The translations under genes were made by a program, and so were the position numbers. From NCBI GenBank assembly GCA_031422295.1, contig JANOQM010000056.1, forward strand, positions 1 through 64,000: 64,000 nt of DNA, given 5' to 3'. The notes beneath the pieces are model-generated. The model saw only the letters and a program-made list of their open reading frames with translations, searched no databases and had not been told where the DNA came from. This document shows positions 8,578 through 17,077 of this stretch, one piece after another (within the stretch, counting starts at the first letter, position 1; every line of letters begins with the position of its first letter). Origin of the DNA: JANOMH01 sp031422295 (GTDB taxonomy: Bacteria; Pseudomonadota; Alphaproteobacteria; Rhodobacterales; Rhodobacteraceae).

Positions 8578-10052
8578 CACTGAATACCCTTACCATCGCT
8601 GCCGCACGGGATGCATTACGCGACCTCAAGGTTTCTGCCGCCGAGCTTACAGATGCCTGCCTGACCGCGATTGACGGGGCAGCGGCATTGAATGCTTTTG
8701 TCCACCACACCCCCGACATTGCCCGTGCCCAGGCCAAGGCCGCTGATACCCGGATCAGGGCAGGAATGTCCCCCGATCTGTGCGGTATTCCCTTGGGCAT
8801 CAAGGACCTGTTTTGCACCAAAGGGGTGGATAGTCAGGCCGGGTCAAACATCCTTAAGGGCTTTAAACCACAGTATGAATCGACGGTGACCAGCCAGCTG
8901 TTCAAGACCGGAGCGGTCATGTTGGGCAAGCTGAACATGGACGAATTTGCCATGGGGTCCAGCAACGAAACCTCGTGCTACGGCAATGTCGTCAACCCAT
9001 GGAAAATCGACGACCGTAACCTGACCCCCGGCGGCTCCTCTGGCGGTTCAGCAGCAGCAGTAGCCGCCGATCTTTGCCTCGGGGCCACAGGCACCGACAC
9101 CGGTGGATCAATACGCCAACCCGCTGCTTTTACAGGGATTGTTGGGATCAAGCCGACCTACGGGCGCTGTTCGCGCTGGGGGATTGTGGCCTTTGCGTCC
9201 TCGCTCGATCAGGCCGGGCCGATGACCAAAGATGTGCGCGATGCCGCGATCATGCTGCGTGCAATGTGCGGGCACGACCCCAAGGATTCGACCAGTGCGG
9301 CCATGGCCGTGCCGGATTTCGAGGCGGCCCTGACCGGCGACATTCGTGGCAAGACCATTGGGATTCCAAAGGAATACCGGATGGACGGCATGCCCGCCGA
9401 GATTGAAACGCTCTGGGCCAACGGCACTGCGATGTTGCGCGATGCCGGGGCCAAAATCGTCGATATCAGCCTGCCACACACCAAATACGCGCTGCCCGCC
9501 TATTATGTGATCGCACCGGCCGAAGCGTCCAGCAACCTCGCCCGCTACGATGGCGTCCGCTTTGGCCACCGTGCCAAGCTGGAGGCGGGTGACGGCATTA
9601 CTGAAATGTACGAGAAAACCCGCGCGGAAGGCTTTGGCCCCGAGGTGCAGCGCCGCGTGATGATCGGCACCTATGTGCTGTCGGCGGGCTTTTATGACGC
9701 CTATTACAACCGGGCGCGCAAGGTGAGGGCCTTGATAAAGCAGGACTTTGAGAAGGTTTTCGCCGCAGGCGTCGATGCGATCCTGACCCCCGCCACGCCG
9801 TCAAGCGCGTTTGGATTGGGCGAAATGGCCAATGCGGACCCGGTGGAAATGTATCTTAACGACGTGTTCACTGTCACCGTGAACCTTGCCGGATTGCCGG
9901 GCATTGCCGTTCCCACCGGGTTGGATTCCAAAGGCCTGCCGATGGGATTGCAGCTGATTGGCCGCCCGTGGGACGAATCCGGACTGCTGAATGTCGCTTA
10001 TACACTGGAACGTGCGGCTGATTTTGTGGCCAAGCCTGCCAAGTGGTGGTAA
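8574..10052 (+). CDS. gatA: Asp-tRNA(Asn)/Glu-tRNA(Gln) amidotransferase subunit A
   Basis: Glutaminase/amidase subunit (492 residues) that releases ammonia from glutamine for tRNA transamidation. The amidase-signature Ser-cisSer-Lys triad is visible: Lys in [10 protein letters not shown], the glycine/serine-rich [14 protein letters not shown], and [15 protein letters not shown]. Full length for the family (about 485-495). Start overlaps gatC by four bases. Its presence implies that the organism makes Gln-tRNA by the indirect route. Confidence 0.96.
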   Translation: MTLNTLTIAAARDALRDLKVSAAELTDACLTAIDGAAALNAFVHHTPDIARAQAKAADTRIRAGMSPDLCGIPLGIKDLFCTKGVDSQAGSNILKGFKPQYESTVTSQLFKTGAVMLGKLNMDEFAMGSSNETSCYGNVVNPWKIDDRNLTPGGSSGGSAAAVAADLCLGATGTDTGGSIRQPAAFTGIVGIKPTYGRCSRWGIVAFASSLDQAGPMTKDVRDAAIMLRAMCGHDPKDSTSAAMAVPDFEAALTGDIRGKTIGIPKEYRMDGMPAEIETLWANGTAMLRDAGAKIVDISLPHTKYALPAYYVIAPAEASSNLARYDGVRFGHRAKLEAGDGITEMYEKTRAEGFGPEVQRRVMIGTYVLSAGFYDAYYNRARKVRALIKQDFEKVFAAGVDAILTPATPSSAFGLGEMANADPVEMYLNDVFTVTVNLAGLPGIAVPTGLDSKGLPMGLQLIGRPWDESGLLNVAYTLERAADFVAKPAKWW

Positions 10053-10089
10053 TGCCTCGCGTCAATCGGGTTCGGGCAGGGGTTTTGCC

Positions 10090-10869
10090 GTGAGAAGTCT
10101 TGTTTTATTGGGCGTCATTGGATTCGTCGCAGGCTGTACGCAGCAGGTGCCCGACAGCGGCGCTGGCGTGGGCTTCAGCGATTATGCCCAATATGAGCTT
10201 GACCGGGCCCAACGCGAGGCAGCACTGACCGGAGTTCCGGCCACGACCGGGACCTTTGTGGGCACCGCCCCAATTGGCCAGTCCGGTTTGCCGGTGACAC
10301 CCGGCGCAATCCCGACCACAGATCTTGCCGCTGCCGGAATTGGTGCGCCGCTCAGTGCCACGGGCCTAACCGTGCCGGGCAGCGCATTGCCCACCGCCCC
10401 CGGGTCGCCCGACCTGAACCGCACCACTGGCCTGCAAGCCAGCCCCGGTAATGCCGCCCCGGTTTTGCTGAATAACCCCGGCATCTCGGATGAACAGGAA
10501 TTCGAGGCTGTGGCGGGCCGTGAAAGCATTGCCAGCGACGCTCAGCGGCGTGCCGACCAAGCCGCCGCCTATGCCGTGATCCAGCCGACGGCCATTCCCG
10601 AACGGGATGGCAATGCCGGGCCAAATATCATCGAATACGCAATCAGTGCGCCAAATGCCAAAGGGCAGGAATATTACAGCCGTTTTGTCTGGTCCGGTCA
10701 GGGCCGGTTTGAACGCAACTGTGCCGCCTATAATTCGCCCGACGAAGCACAGCGCGATTTCCTGTCGCGCGGCGGTCCGGACCGTGATGCGCGCGGGATT
10801 GATCCCGATGGCGATGGCTTTGCCTGCGGCTGGGACCCGGCGCCGTTCCGGCTTGCGGTTAACAACTGA
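10090..10869 (+). CDS. Lipoprotein with C-terminal Excalibur-like motif
   Basis: 259-residue exported protein. The GTG at 10090 yields a short type II signal peptide with lipobox VAGC (Cys16) and is preceded by CAGGGG; an upstream in-frame ATG would overlap gatA and bury the signal peptide. Residues about 40-160 are low-complexity, rich in Pro, Thr, Gly and Ala. The C-terminus has a conserved-looking block with CAAYNSPDEAQRDFL and DPDGDGFACGWDP, resembling the Excalibur calcium-binding loop (DxDxDGxxC). Family assignment is by motif only. It abuts the amidase gene, whose apparent start codon overlaps its stop, so both may act at the cell envelope. Confidence 0.7.
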   Translation: MRSLVLLGVIGFVAGCTQQVPDSGAGVGFSDYAQYELDRAQREAALTGVPATTGTFVGTAPIGQSGLPVTPGAIPTTDLAAAGIGAPLSATGLTVPGSALPTAPGSPDLNRTTGLQASPGNAAPVLLNNPGISDEQEFEAVAGRESIASDAQRRADQAAAYAVIQPTAIPERDGNAGPNIIEYAISAPNAKGQEYYSRFVWSGQGRFERNCAAYNSPDEAQRDFLSRGGPDRDARGIDPDGDGFACGWDPAPFRLAVNN

Positions 10870-11555
10870 AACTCATCGAATTTGAATCCCCCAATTGTGG
10901 TCCGCGCCGGTTGGGCGCGGTCCCCGATATGGTGGTCATGCATTACACGGCGATGGCCAATGCCGATGCCGCACTGGAACGGCTGTGCAACCCCGTGGCC
11001 GAAGTTTCCGCGCATTACCTGATCGCCGCATCGGGCAGCGTGTTTCAATTGGTCCCCGAGGATTTGCGTGCCTGGCATGCAGGTGCGGGCCGCTGGGCTG
11101 ATGTCACGGATGTCAATTCCCGGTCGATCGGGATCGAGCTGGACAATACCGGGACCACCCCGTTTGCTGCCGCCCAGATGCTGGCGCTGGAGGAATTGTT
11201 GTCCGGCATTATCGGCCGTCACAAGATCAGGCCGGAACGGGTGATTGCCCATTCCGATATGGCCCCAGGCCGCAAATCCGACCCTGGCCCCCGGTTTGAC
11301 TGGCGCAGGCTGGCGGCACAACGACTGGCGGTCTGGCCGCATCAGGGCGGCAAACCGATGGTCGATACCGGGGGGTTGCGTGCCGATCTGGTGACATTCG
11401 GCTATGATCCGGAACTGACCGATGGTCAGCTACTCGCGGCATTCCGCCAACACTTTCGTCCATGGGCCAGCGGCCAGGTTGATGCCGCAGATATTGCTGC
11501 AGCCCGCGATCTGGCCCACCGCTTTCCTGTTGACCGAACCCTGCCAGGCGCGTAA
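10866..11555 (+). CDS. N-acetylmuramoyl-L-alanine amidase (AmpD/AmiD type), apparent CTG start
   Basis: Zn-dependent amidase_2 domain that cuts the lactyl-amide bond of muropeptides. Zinc ligands and fold markers visible: MVVMHYTAM, SAHYLIAASGSVFQLV, WHAG, SIGIELDN and IAHSDMAPGRKSDPG. A C-terminal peptidoglycan-binding-like tail follows (about residues 165-229). The conserved N-terminal block IEFESPNCGPRR is in frame from the CTG at 10866, which overlaps the previous stop as CTGA; a stop codon at 10860 closes the frame, and there is no ATG, GTG or TTG before TTG 10911. Starting at TTG 10911 would lose the conserved block. The gene may thus use CTG, or ATC nearby. No signal peptide is evident. 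Confidence 0.85.
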   Translation: MKLIEFESPNCGPRRLGAVPDMVVMHYTAMANADAALERLCNPVAEVSAHYLIAASGSVFQLVPEDLRAWHAGAGRWADVTDVNSRSIGIELDNTGTTPFAAAQMLALEELLSGIIGRHKIRPERVIAHSDMAPGRKSDPGPRFDWRRLAAQRLAVWPHQGGKPMVDTGGLRADLVTFGYDPELTDGQLLAAFRQHFRPWASGQVDAADIAAARDLAHRFPVDRTLPGA

Positions 11556-11565
11556 CCCACCCCTC

Positions 11566-12008
11566 GCGCGGATGGCTGGATGATCGCGGGTGTCGCAAGA
11601 CAGTCGAGGAAAGTCCGGACTCCACAAAGCACGGTGCCGGGTAACGCCCGGCTGGGGTAACCCAAGGGATAGCGCCACAGAGAACAGACCGCCCGTCGCA
11701 CCAGAGGTTCGCCACTGGAGACTTCGACAGGTAAGGGTGAAACGGTGGGGTAAGAGCCCACCGCGGACCGGGCAACCGGGACGGCATGGCAAGCCCCGCC
11801 GGGAGCAATGCCAAATAGGGGCTTCGCGCCGGTGTGATCCGACTGGGAAACTGGGGGGATATCCCGGCAGGGACGCTTGACCCCGAGAAGCCCGGGTTGG
11901 CAGCTAGAGGTGCGTTGGTAACAGCGGGCCAAGAGGAATGGTCATCCATCCGGGGCGGTCGCGAGATCGGGCCCGGGGGACAGAATCCGGCTTACAGGCC
12001 ATCCGCGC
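11566..12008 (+). ncRNA. rnpB: RNase P RNA (class A)
   Basis: Catalytic RNA of RNase P, which matures the 5' ends of tRNAs. Ends are set by the P1 helix: the 11-base arm at 11566-11576 is the exact complement of 11998-12008. The universally conserved core elements are present: GAGGAAAGTCCGGACTCC at 11606-11623 and AGAATCCGGCTTAC at 11982-11995. The internal CACAGAGAACAGACC and GGTAAGGGTGAAACGGTG segments match the class A architecture of alphaproteobacteria. No protein-coding gene is likely in this interval. Confidence 0.97.
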
Positions 12009-12105
12009 AATTTTACCCGAAAGGCCCCCTGCATGGTCCTTAGCGACCACGCTGCTGCCTTATTTCGAATGTACGCCCGATCCAGTTCAAAGCAGGGGCA
12101 ACGCC

Positions 12106-12495
12106 GTGTTGAAATTTGTAGCTGTTGGGTTGATTGGTGCTGCTTTTGGCGGTGCAGTGACCGTTCTGCTGCCGTCCCGCACAGAAAATTTCGCCTTTGC
12201 CACGTCAGACGGGCGCGGTCTGTTGATCTATGCCTGTGCCACCGCCGATACGAGCGAACAATCCGCAACCAATGCCCGTGCCGCCCATCGGTTTTTCGAG
12301 GCGGAACTGGAGGTCCAGACCGAAGCCCAAGTGATGACGATGGTGGCCGACATGGCGCAGGAAGACAGCAGTGCAGTTGCTGATGATCTGTCAGTGACAC
12401 TTCGGTCGGGCGACGATTTGCGGCGGGAACTGTCGCGCAATCTGCAGGCCACATTCGGCTGCCGGTTGGTTAAATCGCAACTTGCCGACGGCTAA
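12106..12495 (+). CDS. Hypothetical membrane-anchored or exported protein
   Basis: 129 residues, not recognised. A hydrophobic N-terminus (MLKFVAVGLIGAAFGGAVTV) would be a signal anchor or uncleaved signal. The rest is acidic, with two cysteines (in IYACAT and FGCRLV) that could form a disulfide. I chose GTG 12106 because GCAGGGGC precedes it and a membrane segment follows directly; the frame is open further upstream but that part lies in rnpB. It stands alone between rnpB and rpmG. Confidence 0.55.
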   Translation: MLKFVAVGLIGAAFGGAVTVLLPSRTENFAFATSDGRGLLIYACATADTSEQSATNARAAHRFFEAELEVQTEAQVMTMVADMAQEDSSAVADDLSVTLRSGDDLRRELSRNLQATFGCRLVKSQLADG

Positions 12496-12649
12496 GTGCG
12501 CGTCGCAACACCGGCCCCAATCCAGGCCATTGGGAATCGCCGCTAAAGGCTGCTTTGCGGTTGACACCGGGGGCGGCTTGGGTAAAAGGCAGGTCAAATG
12601 GAATTGATACGCGCGGGGGGCTTGGTCCCGCTGATCCGGAGATACGACG

Positions 12650-12817
12650 ATGGCGAAACCCACCACGATCAAAATCCGCCTGAACTCCACTGCGGGGACC
12701 GGGCATTTCTACGTAACCAAAAAGAACGCCCGCACGATGACGGAAAAGATGTCGGTGCGGAAATATGATCCGGTTGTGCGCAAGCATGTCGAATACAAAG
12801 AAGGCAAGATCAAGTAA
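12650..12817 (+). CDS. rpmG: 50S ribosomal protein L33
   Basis: 55-residue L33 of the bacterial large subunit, of the type lacking the zinc-binding cysteines ([18 protein letters not shown], then [15 protein letters not shown] and [19 protein letters not shown]). Start ATG 12650 has a GGAGATACGACG leader. A strong intrinsic terminator follows 27 bases after the stop. The cysteine-free form is zinc-independent, so expression is not expected to depend on zinc. Confidence 0.96.
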   Translation: MAKPTTIKIRLNSTAGTGHFYVTKKNARTMTEKMSVRKYDPVVRKHVEYKEGKIK

Positions 12818-12843
12818 TCAGCCCTTCCGACGTTCCAGACAAA

Positions 12844-12868
12844 GCCGCGCAGCCTTGCGCGGTTTTTT
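12844..12868 (+). terminator. Rho-independent terminator of rpmG
   Basis: Six-base-pair GC stem CCGCGC (12845-12850) with GCGCGG (12857-12862), six-base loop, followed by six T (12863-12868). Sits between rpmG and the GNAT gene, both on the plus strand. Confidence 0.9.
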
Positions 12869-12886
12869 GCATTTTGGAGGCAGGCC

Positions 12887-13381
12887 ATGTTGACAGTCAG
12901 GACCGCTGGACGCGCCGATATCGCGGCGATTGATGCCTTGCTTGCGCGGGCGTATCCGCGTCTGTTGAAACCGGATTATGCCCCATCAGTGCTTGTCACA
13001 GCAATCCCGATCATCGCCCGTGCGCAACCAGCGCTGGTGACTTGCGACACCTATTTTGTCGTCGAGGATCAGGGCGCGATCATCGGGGCCGGGGGCTGGA
13101 CGGCGGTTATTCCGGGCGAAAACCGGAGTGAGACGCGCCGGGGCAATGTGCGGCATCTGGTGACCGATGACCGGCAAGTGCGGCGGGGGGTTGGCCGGGC
13201 GCTGATGGAGCATATCTTTGCCTCGGCCCGCGGGGCCGGGATGGGCTGGATGCACTGCACATCGACGATCACGGCGGTGCCGTTTTATCAGGCGATGGGG
13301 TTTGCGATCAGAACAAAGGTTCTGGTCCCGCTTGCCCCCGGCATCCGTTTTCCTGCTGTTGCAATGGCGCGCTTGCTATAG
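12887..13381 (+). CDS. GNAT-family N-acetyltransferase
   Basis: 164-residue acetyl-CoA-dependent acetyltransferase, substrate unknown. The acetyl-CoA loop is at about residues 94-106 (DDRQVRRGVGRALMEH, pattern R-x-x-G-x-G/A), and the C-terminal FYQAMGF block is typical. GGAGG lies eight bases before ATG 12887. It stands alone after the rpmG terminator and before a degraded stretch. Confidence 0.85.
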   Translation: MLTVRTAGRADIAAIDALLARAYPRLLKPDYAPSVLVTAIPIIARAQPALVTCDTYFVVEDQGAIIGAGGWTAVIPGENRSETRRGNVRHLVTDDRQVRRGVGRALMEHIFASARGAGMGWMHCTSTITAVPFYQAMGFAIRTKVLVPLAPGIRFPAVAMARLL

Positions 13382-13390
13382 CCTTTCGGT

Positions 13391-13600
13391 GCCGCTGCGC
13401 AAATCGGCGTGGTCCTGCCGCTGGATCGGTGGACCGCATTGGCGGGCCGGTCGGAAGAATAACAAACTGATTTCATCGTGGCCCCACAGGTCCGGTTCAG
13501 GGGCGAACCGGGTGCGCAATGGACGATGTTTTTCCGCGATCCGTCGGGCAACCCGATTGAAATCAAGTGGTTTGCGGATGCGGCGGGGTTGTTTGCGGGG
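13391..13600 (+). pseudogene. Broken VOC/glyoxalase-family gene (C-terminal half)
   Basis: The plus-strand frame beginning IGVVLPLDRWTALAGRS, then after an in-frame TAA (13460-13462) TDFIVAPQVRFRGEPG and FFRDPSGNPIEIKWF, is the recognisable C-terminal half of a VOC-superfamily (glyoxalase-like) protein. Alignment from memory of the family passes smoothly through the stop, so the TAA is a nonsense mutation. The N-terminal half (the usual FHLAFPVxDL start) is missing, and the true C-terminus is replaced by unrelated sequence. Not expected to be functional. Confidence 0.8.
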
Positions 13601-14130
13601 TGTGGCGAAAACAGGGTGTCGCGCGATGCTGGCGTGAGGGCTGACAGGGGGCATCTGTACGTTTTTCGACCAGAATCTTAAGGTGATTTTGGCGGTTTTT
13701 GAGCCCTGATTTTGAGGCGGGCAAGGGCTTCTGCAAGGTATCCGCCGGAAACCTTAAGGTGCGCGCAACGGCTAAGCGTCGGGTGGTTCGGGCTGGTGGT
13801 TTGCCAAGAGTGAAGCTGGGGGCAAGTGTCTGCTTTGAGCCCGAAGCGGTTATCCGTCTGAACCCTACTTCGCCCGGAATCAAGGCGCGAATGCGCCGCC
13901 GGGCAGCGCCCGACCGCCCCCATGGGCGGGCGCTTCTGCAACATCAATGCCTAGAATTTCTGCGGGAGGGGCGGCACCATAAAGCTCTGCAGAACTGGCT
14001 TTGTAGCGCCCACCCGGCGGTCTGGCGCAGCCCTCCATCGGGCTAGACTGGAACGACCGCTTCTTCACGCAAAGCGGTCATTTGCCAGATCAAACCAGAC
14101 GTAGAGGCCAAAGCCGCAGGTTTCGGCCCT
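13601..14130. other. Gene-free stretch with a GC-rich palindromic element
   Basis: I see no credible gene here. It contains a GC-rich block at 13893-13933 with nested inverted repeats (for example CCGCCC 13914-13919 with GGGCGG 13924-13929), which looks like a REP-type extragenic palindrome. A second small hairpin lies at 14055-14079 (GACCGCT / AGCGGTC). Together with the neighbouring VOC remnant it looks like eroding DNA. Confidence 0.5.
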
Positions 14131-15156
14131 TTACCGCATCCAATACCCCTCGGCCCGGATCCGGTTCCTGATCTGTTTATCTTGCTTGGGCAGGTCCGAC
14201 TGGTCAAAAAGCGCCCGCACCTTTGCCCCCTGGCCCTGATAGACCATCCGTTTGATCGGTTCGTAATCTTTCAGCAATTTCTTGATCTTGTTGGGGGCAC
14301 AAACCTGTTCCAGCACGTCGACGACCCGGTCATTTTCACGGGCATACAGCAGCGGGAACATCCGGTAGTGACAGGTCACATCGCCATCCAGCCCCGCCAG
14401 CGCCGTACCGGGCCTGCCACCGCCAAAGCTGTGGATCACCAGTGGCAGGACCACCTGATCCAGCCAAGGGTCGAGTGATTGCAGCACCAGTTCGGGCGGT
14501 GGGTCATTCCGGACCGACAGCGCATATTCGGTGAAACGCGCCCCAAAAGCCGCCGGATCGGCCCCGAAAAACCAGCCTGCGTTGAAATACAGATACCGTT
14601 CCCAGTATTCATCTGGTTGGGTCAGATCGAGCGATGCGACGAAATCCAGCCCGAACCGGTCATACAGCGATTTCCAGGTGGCAGCGTATCCGGGCCAATA
14701 CAGGTCTTCCTCGGGCCAGGTCCCTTCGCGGCGCATCGAGGCGGCGGGTTTGGTGAAATCAACCGGCAGGGTGGCAAGATCGCCGGTGATCAGTGTATCC
14801 GTGTCAAAAAACAAAAAGGGTTCGCCGGACGGCAGTGCTGCTAACCCTTCGATTTTGTTACCATACGGGTATTCCTGCCCAAAATGGCGGCTTTCAAAGG
14901 GCAACACCGTGGCCCCCAGATCGGTCAGACCTGCCCGCAGATCGGGGCTGATGCGCGGATCACGGTCCCACAGCGGGCCGGGCTGCGGTTCGGCCACAAT
15001 CAGCTGACCCGCAAAATTCGGACTGCTGGCGCGCAGCGATGCCGCAAACAGCAAGGCCTCGTATTGCAGCCTGCCATTCTGGGCAACGATCATGATGTTG
15101 AATGCAGGCCCTGCCAGTGGTTTGCGTCCCATATTGAACGGTCGTGTGTATCGCAT
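14131..15156 (-). CDS. Putative GT-A-type glycosyltransferase
   Basis: 341 residues. A DxD-like motif in FLFFDTDTLITGDL (about residue 115) suggests a nucleotide-sugar, metal-dependent GT-A fold, and LYFNAGWFFG resembles the acceptor-side segment of GT8/GT-like proteins. No signal peptide or membrane segment. I chose ATG 15156; a GTG lies six bases upstream. The substrate is unknown and the gene stands alone. It could also be a nucleotidyltransferase-like protein of unknown role. Confidence 0.6.
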   Translation of the reverse strand: MRYTRPFNMGRKPLAGPAFNIMIVAQNGRLQYEALLFAASLRASSPNFAGQLIVAEPQPGPLWDRDPRISPDLRAGLTDLGATVLPFESRHFGQEYPYGNKIEGLAALPSGEPFLFFDTDTLITGDLATLPVDFTKPAASMRREGTWPEEDLYWPGYAATWKSLYDRFGLDFVASLDLTQPDEYWERYLYFNAGWFFGADPAAFGARFTEYALSVRNDPPPELVLQSLDPWLDQVVLPLVIHSFGGGRPGTALAGLDGDVTCHYRMFPLLYARENDRVVDVLEQVCAPNKIKKLLKDYEPIKRMVYQGQGAKVRALFDQSDLPKQDKQIRNRIRAEGYWMR

Positions 15157-15204
15157 TGACACAGCTATAGCGGCGCAGGGCGCCAGCCGAAAGCAGCGTT
15201 TGGA

Positions 15205-16092
15205 TTACAGTCCGTTCAGCGGCACCTTGAGGAACCGTTTGCCGCTGGCATCGGGTTCGGGCAGGTTTCCCGCCCGCATGTTTACCTGCAAAGACGGAAT
15301 AATCAGCCGGGGCATACCCAGTGTTTTGTCCCGTGCCTCGCGCACCGCGACAAATTCATCTTCGGTTACCCCGTCGTGCACATGGATATTATGGCTACGC
15401 TGTTCGGCCACCGTGGTTTCCCAGCGGATATCCCGCCCGTTCGGGCCGTAATCATGGCACATGAACAGCCGCATGTCGCCGGGCAGGGCCAGCACCCGGC
15501 GGATTGACCGGAACAAGGTGCGCGCGTCGCCGCCCGGAAAATCCGCCCGCGCCGAGCCGCCGTCGGGCATGAACAGGGTGTCACCGACAAAGGCGGCATT
15601 GCCGACGATATGGGTCATGCAAGCCGGGGTATGGCCGGGGGTCAGCTGGGTCGTGACCGGCATGGTCCCGATAAGATAGGTATCGCCGTCGCGGAAAAGT
15701 TGGTCAAACTGACTGCCATCGCGTTGAAACGCGGTGCCTTCGTTGAATATCTTGCCGAATGTGTCCTGAATAACCGTGATATTCGCGCCGATGCCAATCT
15801 TGCCGCCCAGTTTGCCCTGAATATAGGGCGCACCTGACAGGTGGTCGGCATGGACATGGGTTTCGATCAGCCATGCTAGCGTCAGGTCGTTCTGGCGGAT
15901 ATGGTCGATGACCCGGTCAGCGGCATCATAGGTGATCTTGCCTGCGGCATAGTCGATATCCATGACGCTATCGATGACAGCGCAGGCCGTGCTGGCAGGG
16001 TCGCGCACGACATAGGTCACCGTATTGGTGGGCGCGTCGAAAAATCCGGTGACGTCGGGGATTAGCGTCAGGTCGGTGGCAGGATCAGTCAT
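15205..16092 (-). CDS. Persulfide dioxygenase-like metallo-hydrolase (Blh/ETHE1 type)
   Basis: 295-residue metallo-beta-lactamase-fold protein. The iron-site motif ETHVHADHLSG (about residue 77), PGHTPACMTHIVG, FVGDTLF and FMCHDYGPNGRD are the hallmarks of the Blh / ETHE1-like group, which oxidises glutathione persulfide to sulfite in sulfide detoxification. No fused rhodanese domain. The neighbours give no sulfur context, so the physiological role rests on family knowledge. Confidence 0.82.
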   Translation of the reverse strand: MTDPATDLTLIPDVTGFFDAPTNTVTYVVRDPASTACAVIDSVMDIDYAAGKITYDAADRVIDHIRQNDLTLAWLIETHVHADHLSGAPYIQGKLGGKIGIGANITVIQDTFGKIFNEGTAFQRDGSQFDQLFRDGDTYLIGTMPVTTQLTPGHTPACMTHIVGNAAFVGDTLFMPDGGSARADFPGGDARTLFRSIRRVLALPGDMRLFMCHDYGPNGRDIRWETTVAEQRSHNIHVHDGVTEDEFVAVREARDKTLGMPRLIIPSLQVNMRAGNLPEPDASGKRFLKVPLNGL

Positions 16093-16167
16093 CAGACACC
16101 TATTTTGCGTTTATGCCGCTAGTTTATCGCGCATCCCCCCGGTTTTGAAAGGCCCCGTTTTGACGCA

Positions 16168-17058
16168 TTATCCCTTGACCGCCCCATCGCTGAGACCCGC
16201 CACCAGATAGCGCTGGGCGATCAGGAACACGATAGTGATCGGCAGACCGGACAGGATGGCGGCTGCTGCGAAATCACCCCACAGATAGCGGAATTCGTTC
16301 AGGTATAGCCGGGACCCGACGGCTAGAGTCATGTTGGATTCTGACCGGATCAGCACCGATGCAATCGGGTAATCATTGATGAACCCGATAAAGGCCAACA
16401 CGAAAACCACCGACATGATCGGCACGGCAAGCGGCAAAAACACAAAGCGAAAGGTTTGCCACGGAGTCGCGCCATCAATTTCGGCGGCTTTATCAAGGGC
16501 GGTGTCGATGCTGTCGAAATAGCCCTTGATCGTCCAGATATGCAGGGTCACGCCCGACATGTAGATCAGGATCAGGGCGATATGACTGTCCAGCCCCAAA
16601 ATCGGGTTCACCTCGCCCAAGGCATCAAAAATTGTATAGATCGCGACCAGTGCCAGTGTTGTCGGAAACATCTGGATCAAAAACAGCGTGTCCAGCATCC
16701 CCTGCTTGCCCCTGATTTTAATCCGGCTGAACGCATAGGCCGAAATCGTCGCAATCGTCAGCACGCCGACGCCGGCGATCAGGCCGATCTTGATGGAATT
16801 CCACATCCACAGCAGCACCGGATAGGGCGGCGTCACCACAGTTCCGTCGGCGCGGGTATAATCCAGCCCAAAGGCCAGAACCCAGTGTTCCAGCGTCGGC
16901 TTTTCCGGCCAGAAATTGCCTTGGGTAAAGTTGCCTTCGCGGAACGAAATCGACGCGACGGTCAGGAACGGAAACAGGATCAGCGCCAGAAAAATGATCA
17001 TGAACCCATGCGCAAGGATCTTTTTGACGCGCAGGTCAGCAGGGCGTTCGACGATCAT
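16168..17058 (-). CDS. malG: Maltose-type ABC transporter, inner-membrane permease G
   Basis: 296-residue permease with six predicted helices. The EAA loop (DKAAEIDGATPWQTFRFVFLPLAVP) contacts the ATPase. Start ATG 17058 is preceded by AAAGG, and the frame upstream runs into malF, so I discard the longer form. It follows malF by 19 bases and ends the malE-malF-malG minus-strand operon. Substrate is inferred as an alpha-glucoside or maltodextrin from the MalF neighbour. Confidence 0.9.
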   Translation of the reverse strand: MIVERPADLRVKKILAHGFMIIFLALILFPFLTVASISFREGNFTQGNFWPEKPTLEHWVLAFGLDYTRADGTVVTPPYPVLLWMWNSIKIGLIAGVGVLTIATISAYAFSRIKIRGKQGMLDTLFLIQMFPTTLALVAIYTIFDALGEVNPILGLDSHIALILIYMSGVTLHIWTIKGYFDSIDTALDKAAEIDGATPWQTFRFVFLPLAVPIMSVVFVLAFIGFINDYPIASVLIRSESNMTLAVGSRLYLNEFRYLWGDFAAAAILSGLPITIVFLIAQRYLVAGLSDGAVKG

Positions 17059-17077
17059 TTTGGTGCCTTTCGCAGGG

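Noticed and set aside
11575..12010. Several ORFs on both strands between 11.4 and 12.0 kb
   Set aside because: They lie in rnpB, whose conserved core and P1 helix explain the sequence.
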